Made by a program: the position numbers and the translations under genes | Shown here: positions 22,381-23,987 of the stretch, piece after piece | Numbering within the stretch: the first letter of the stretch is position 1 | How the letters are laid out: every line of letters starts with the position of its first letter | The notes under the pieces: generated by a model | Told to the model about the DNA's origin: nothing | Databases searched by the model: none | Seen by the model: only the letters and a program-made list of their open reading frames with translations | Assembly: GCA_902572155.1 (NCBI GenBank) | Contig: CACGET010000015.1 | Coordinates: 1-23,987 of the forward strand | DNA: 23,987 nt | Direction: 5' to 3' | Source: an uncultured Pelagibacteraceae bacterium | GTDB taxonomy: Bacteria; Pseudomonadota; Alphaproteobacteria; Pelagibacterales; Pelagibacteraceae

Positions 22381-23946
22381 CTAAATTCCTCTCACTTTTT
22401 CATTGTTACTTTGCTCAATTGGAGCAGTTTTTTGCCTTTTTATAATCATTTTATTCAAAGCACTCAAATAAGCATTTGCTGATGCAACCAATGTATCTGT
22501 ATCAGCTGCCTGGCCTACTGTAGTTTTGCCATCCTCCTCTATTCGAACACTTACGGTTGCCTGAGCATCTGTGCCTTCAGTTACAGCATGTACTTGATAC
22601 AATAATAGTTTTACATCATGTGGATATAAAACTTTAATACAGTTAAATATTGAGTCCACTGGTCCATCTCCTGTTTCTGAAGTTTTTTTAATTTCGCCAT
22701 ATACATCTAAAGTCATTTCAGCTCTTTGCGGTTCACCTGTTCCAGCAAAAACTTTTAAAGATTTTAAATTGATAACATTTTTTTCTAAAACCATACTGTC
22801 ATCAACAAGTGCAGCTATATCATCATCATATACATGTTTTTTTTTATCTGCTAAAATTTTAAATTTTCCAAATGCAGTTTGGATAACATCATCAGTAACA
22901 TCAACATATCCTAGATCTGAAAGCTTTTCCTTAAATGCATGTCTACCAGAATGTTTACCCATTACTAATGAAGTTTTTTTTACACCTACACTTTCCGGTG
23001 TCATAATTTCGTATGTCTCTCTATTTTTAAGCATTCCATCTTGGTGAATGCCGGCTTCATGTGCAAATGCATTTTTTCCAACAATTGCTTTATTGAACTG
23101 AACAGGAAAAGTTGCATTAGATACGACCTTGGATGCTTTACTTAATAATTCTGTATTAATACCTGTTTTATACGGCATCAAATCATTTCTAGTTCTAATA
23201 GCCATGACGATTTCTTCTAAAGCAGCATTTCCTGCTCTTTCTCCAATTCCATTTATTGTGCATTCAACTTGTCTTGCTCCCGCCGAGACACCAGCTAAAG
23301 AGTTTGCTACTGCTAATCCTAAATCGTTGTGACAATGAACTGACAAAATAGCTTTATCTATATTTGGAACTTTATTTTTTAAAGTCATAATAATTTTGGT
23401 AAATTCTGATGGTGTTGTATAACCAACTGTATCTGGAATATTTATTGTTTTGGCCCCACAATTAATTGCAAGCTCTACTGTTTTACACATATAGTCCATA
23501 TCAGTTCTTGTTCCATCCTCACATGACCATTCTACATCATCTGTAAAATTTCTAGCATAGGTAACGTGTTCTTTAATACTTTCATAAACTTGCTCTGGAG
23601 ATTTATTTAACTTATGCTTCATATGAAGTGGGCTTGTAGAAATAAAAGTATGAATTCTAAATCTTGAAGCTCCTTTTAAAGCTTCATGACAAGCATCTAT
23701 ATCTTTTTTTGAATGTCTTGATAAACCAGCTGGAATTGAATTTTTTAAAATTTTACTTATTTCTTTGACAGACTCAAAATCTCCAGGTGATGCTATTGGA
23801 AAACCAGCTTCTATTATATCAATTCCCAATTCATCAAAAACTCTTGAAATTTGAATCTTTTCTTCAAGACTCATTGATGCGCCAGGTGATTGTTCACCAT
23901 CACGCATAGTTGTATCAAATATAAATATTTTATCTTTATCGCTCAT
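22381..23946 (-). CDS. leuA: 2-isopropylmalate synthase
   Basis: 521-residue cytoplasmic enzyme that condenses acetyl-CoA with 2-oxoisovalerate, the first committed step of leucine synthesis. The DRE-TIM barrel signature FDTTMRDGEQSPGASM gives metal ligand D11 and R15; H204-x-H206 (SVHCHNDLGLA) supplies the other metal ligands, and GERAGNAALEE follows. Residues about 390-505 are the LeuA regulatory domain that mediates leucine feedback, so this is the full-length, regulated form and not homocitrate or citramalate synthase lacking it. A GGAG lies only two bases before the ATG. It leads into mreB after three bases. Confidence 0.95.
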   Translation of the reverse strand: MSDKDKIFIFDTTMRDGEQSPGASMSLEEKIQISRVFDELGIDIIEAGFPIASPGDFESVKEISKILKNSIPAGLSRHSKKDIDACHEALKGASRFRIHTFISTSPLHMKHKLNKSPEQVYESIKEHVTYARNFTDDVEWSCEDGTRTDMDYMCKTVELAINCGAKTINIPDTVGYTTPSEFTKIIMTLKNKVPNIDKAILSVHCHNDLGLAVANSLAGVSAGARQVECTINGIGERAGNAALEEIVMAIRTRNDLMPYKTGINTELLSKASKVVSNATFPVQFNKAIVGKNAFAHEAGIHQDGMLKNRETYEIMTPESVGVKKTSLVMGKHSGRHAFKEKLSDLGYVDVTDDVIQTAFGKFKILADKKKHVYDDDIAALVDDSMVLEKNVINLKSLKVFAGTGEPQRAEMTLDVYGEIKKTSETGDGPVDSIFNCIKVLYPHDVKLLLYQVHAVTEGTDAQATVSVRIEEDGKTTVGQAADTDTLVASANAYLSALNKMIIKRQKTAPIEQSNNEKVRGI

Positions 23947-23987
23947 AGCTCCAATTTTATGAAAATTTATAATACAATCTATAATAG
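23947..23987 (-). promoter_or_regulatory. Short leader of leuA with a possible -10 element
   Basis: 41 bases upstream of leuA remain in the window. On the minus strand TATTAT (23974-23969) could be a -10 giving a leader of about 16 bases; the matching -35 would fall outside the window. No attenuator-like leader peptide or hairpin fits in what is visible. Confidence 0.25.

Noticed and set aside
22769..23332. Two plus-strand ORFs opposite leuA
   Set aside because: They overlap the conserved leuA coding sequence completely and show no domain.
1..23987. tRNA, rRNA or riboswitch genes
   Set aside because: The non-coding gaps are all about 120 bases or less, very AT-rich, and none shows cloverleaf or known aptamer features by eye.

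Overview
The window is strongly AT-rich and extremely compact. Every supportable gene lies on the minus strand, most genes touch or overlap their neighbours, and no gap exceeds about 120 bases. The gene content (leuA next to mreBCD-mrdA-rodA, a type IVa pilus set, a DadA-like oxidase, a DMT transporter, msrB) together with the base composition suggests a streamlined marine alphaproteobacterium of the SAR11/Pelagibacterales kind. The lineage is inferred; there is no rRNA or tRNA gene here to confirm it.

Genes are best read from high to low coordinates. (1) 23946-16946: leuA (2-isopropylmalate synthase), then the rod-shape and elongasome operon mreB, mreC, mreD, mrdA (PBP2) and rodA, with junctions of +3, +5, -1, -8 and 0 bases. 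(2) 16879-13423: a tight four-gene cluster of a DadA-like FAD amine oxidase, a DMT/EamA transporter, a D-2-hydroxyacid dehydrogenase and MsrB. (3) 13339-12198: a small two-helix membrane protein, an overlooked 37-codon ORF coupled to it through TAATG, and the prepilin peptidase pilD, which starts with TTG. (4) 12147-4287: pilT, four prepilin-like minor pilins (FimT/GspH, PilV, PilW and PilX types), an unrecognised periplasmic protein and a large PilY1 tip adhesin, all overlapping. (5) 4286-4168: the longest non-coding stretch, with four copies of a 12-bp direct repeat immediately upstream of a good sigma70-type promoter. (6) 4167-1: the pilus alignment complex, a PilM-PilN fusion, PilO, PilP and the start of a lipoprotein secretin (PilQ/MshL) that runs off the window.

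Blocks 3-6 encode most of a type IVa pilus: prepilin processing (PilD), retraction (PilT), tip and priming complex (minor pilins plus PilY1), the inner-membrane-to-outer-membrane alignment complex (PilMN, O, P) and the secretin. The extension ATPase PilB, platform protein PilC and major pilin are not in the window.

The unusual points are all in the pilus part. PilM and PilN are one polypeptide, with an added N-terminal domain that looks like the arm-site DNA-binding domain of phage integrases and four amphipathic repeats. In PilY1, a beta-propeller (NHL-like) domain is inserted inside the von Willebrand A domain, directly after the metal-binding DxSxS loop. PilP has lost its lipobox while the secretin has one. 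The pilMNOPQ promoter carries a helically phased tandem operator-like array. The mre/rod and metabolic genes look ordinary.
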